From positions 1 to 6,496 of the forward strand of contig RFKS01000019.1 of assembly GCA_003694205.1 (NCBI GenBank): DNA of 6,496 nucleotides, read 5' to 3'. Both the position numbers and the translations under genes were made by a program. Positions 6,342-6,496 of this stretch are shown here, piece by piece; within the stretch, counting starts at the first letter, position 1; the number at the start of each line of letters is the position of its first letter. This stretch comes from Alphaproteobacteria bacterium (lineage in GTDB: Bacteria; Pseudomonadota; Alphaproteobacteria; Sphingomonadales; Rhodothalassiaceae). The notes beneath the pieces were generated by a model. It did not search any database, was not told where the DNA came from, and worked only from the letters and a program-made list of their open reading frames with translations.

Positions 6342-6496
6342 TCCTATAAGGACTAAGATTAGCGGCTCTCATTGGGGGCCACGAAGAGCGGTCTGAGATT
6401 CAGATCTTGCGAATAAGTTATGACGGCACCATTCCCAAGCCGTGAGGTAGCCGCCCGCCTGGGTACTTGTCCTCGGGAAATGGAGTCGTTATAGGA
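6342..6496. mobile_element. Candidate small mobile element (MITE-like) or insertion-sequence end bounded by 13-nt inverted repeats
   Basis: TCCTATAAGGACT (6342-6354) and AGTCGTTATAGGA (6484-6496) are inverted repeats matching at 12 of 13 positions, enclosing 129 nt. The right copy ends on the last base of the window, so any target duplication on that side cannot be seen. The enclosed DNA is less GC-rich than the flanking genes and has no recognisable gene. A rough chance estimate for such a pair within this 270-bp gap is a few per cent, so it is suggestive only. No transposase and no known insertion-sequence end was recognised. Confidence 0.3.

Larger units (their letters stand above)
6223..6496. 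other. Intergenic region upstream of the acyl-CoA dehydrogenase gene
   Basis: No confident gene. It holds the dehydrogenase leader with its C-rich tract, a palindrome at 6318-6327, an AT-richer stretch from about 6320, and the inverted repeats at 6342-6354 and 6484-6496. A 24-codon + strand frame (ATG 6420 to TAG 6494) has a faint helix-turn-helix look (SREVAARLG) but no clear ribosome site and is not called as a gene. No tRNA fold was found. The dehydrogenase promoter should lie here but could not be pinned down. Confidence 0.6.

Noticed and set aside
6341..6372. TTATAG (- strand, 6349-6344) as a -10 box for the dehydrogenase
   Set aside because: No -35-like hexamer lies 16-18 nt upstream (ATGAGA at 17 nt), so the promoter is not supported.
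6380..6430. Possible tRNA-like T-arm around GATTCAGATC
   Set aside because: No complementary 5-bp T-stem, acceptor stem or anticodon arm could be built on either strand.
6359..6496. A 46-codon - strand frame open from the window edge to TAA at 6359, possibly the tail of a gene entering from the right
   Set aside because: No start is visible, the residues match no family I recognise, and the length is within chance; sequence beyond the edge is required to judge.

Overview
The window is GC-rich (roughly two thirds G+C by eye), tightly packed, and G/C-biased at third codon positions. The protein types (ADP-forming acyl-CoA synthetase, zeta-class GST, STAS-MlaE permease fusion, ACAD10/11-like acyl-CoA dehydrogenase) fit an alphaproteobacterium, perhaps of the Hyphomicrobiales or Rhodospirillales. 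That placement is inference from gene content and composition, because no rRNA or other marker is present.

Left block, + strand, 1-1277. The window opens inside a gene for the C-terminal part of an NDP-forming acyl-CoA synthetase (succinyl-CoA-synthetase-alpha-like domains). Its stop overlaps the start of a maleylacetoacetate isomerase gene (maiA-like, zeta GST) through an ATGA junction. The two are almost certainly co-transcribed and belong to small-molecule or aromatic-acid catabolism. A short convergent gap (1278-1329) with a GC-rich hairpin separates them from the next block.

Central block, - strand, 4914 down to 1330. This is a four-gene MCE (Mla-type) lipid-transport operon. In transcription order it encodes a permease with an N-terminal STAS domain (MlaB-MlaE fusion), an ABC ATPase (MlaF-like), a membrane-anchored single-MCE-domain protein (MlaD-like) and a PF03886-type auxiliary lipoprotein. 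Gaps are 2 nt, 20 nt and a 4-nt overlap. The set would form an inner-membrane ABC complex with a periplasmic MCE ring, and the lipoprotein probably links it to the outer membrane. No mlaC-like periplasmic carrier or mlaA gene is present here.

Right block, - strand, 6222 down to 5005. A full-length acyl-CoA dehydrogenase of the ACAD10/ACAD11-like clade lies 90 bp upstream of the permease gene in the same direction. That 90-bp gap holds a weak promoter-like pair and a 9-bp hairpin abutting the permease ribosome binding site.

Right edge, 6223-6496. This stretch is gene-poor and visibly more AT-rich from about 6320. It carries a tandem CAGGGGGG repeat, a 10-bp palindrome, and a pair of 13-nt inverted repeats (12 of 13 matching) at 6342-6354 and 6484-6496, the latter ending on the last base. 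These could be the ends of a small mobile element, but this is unproven.

Overall the region looks like ordinary chromosome: catabolic genes flanking a known type of lipid transporter. No defence, CRISPR or clearly new system was found. The points most worth checking are the candidate terminal inverted repeats, the leader hairpin before the permease, and the pairing of maiA with an acyl-CoA synthetase.
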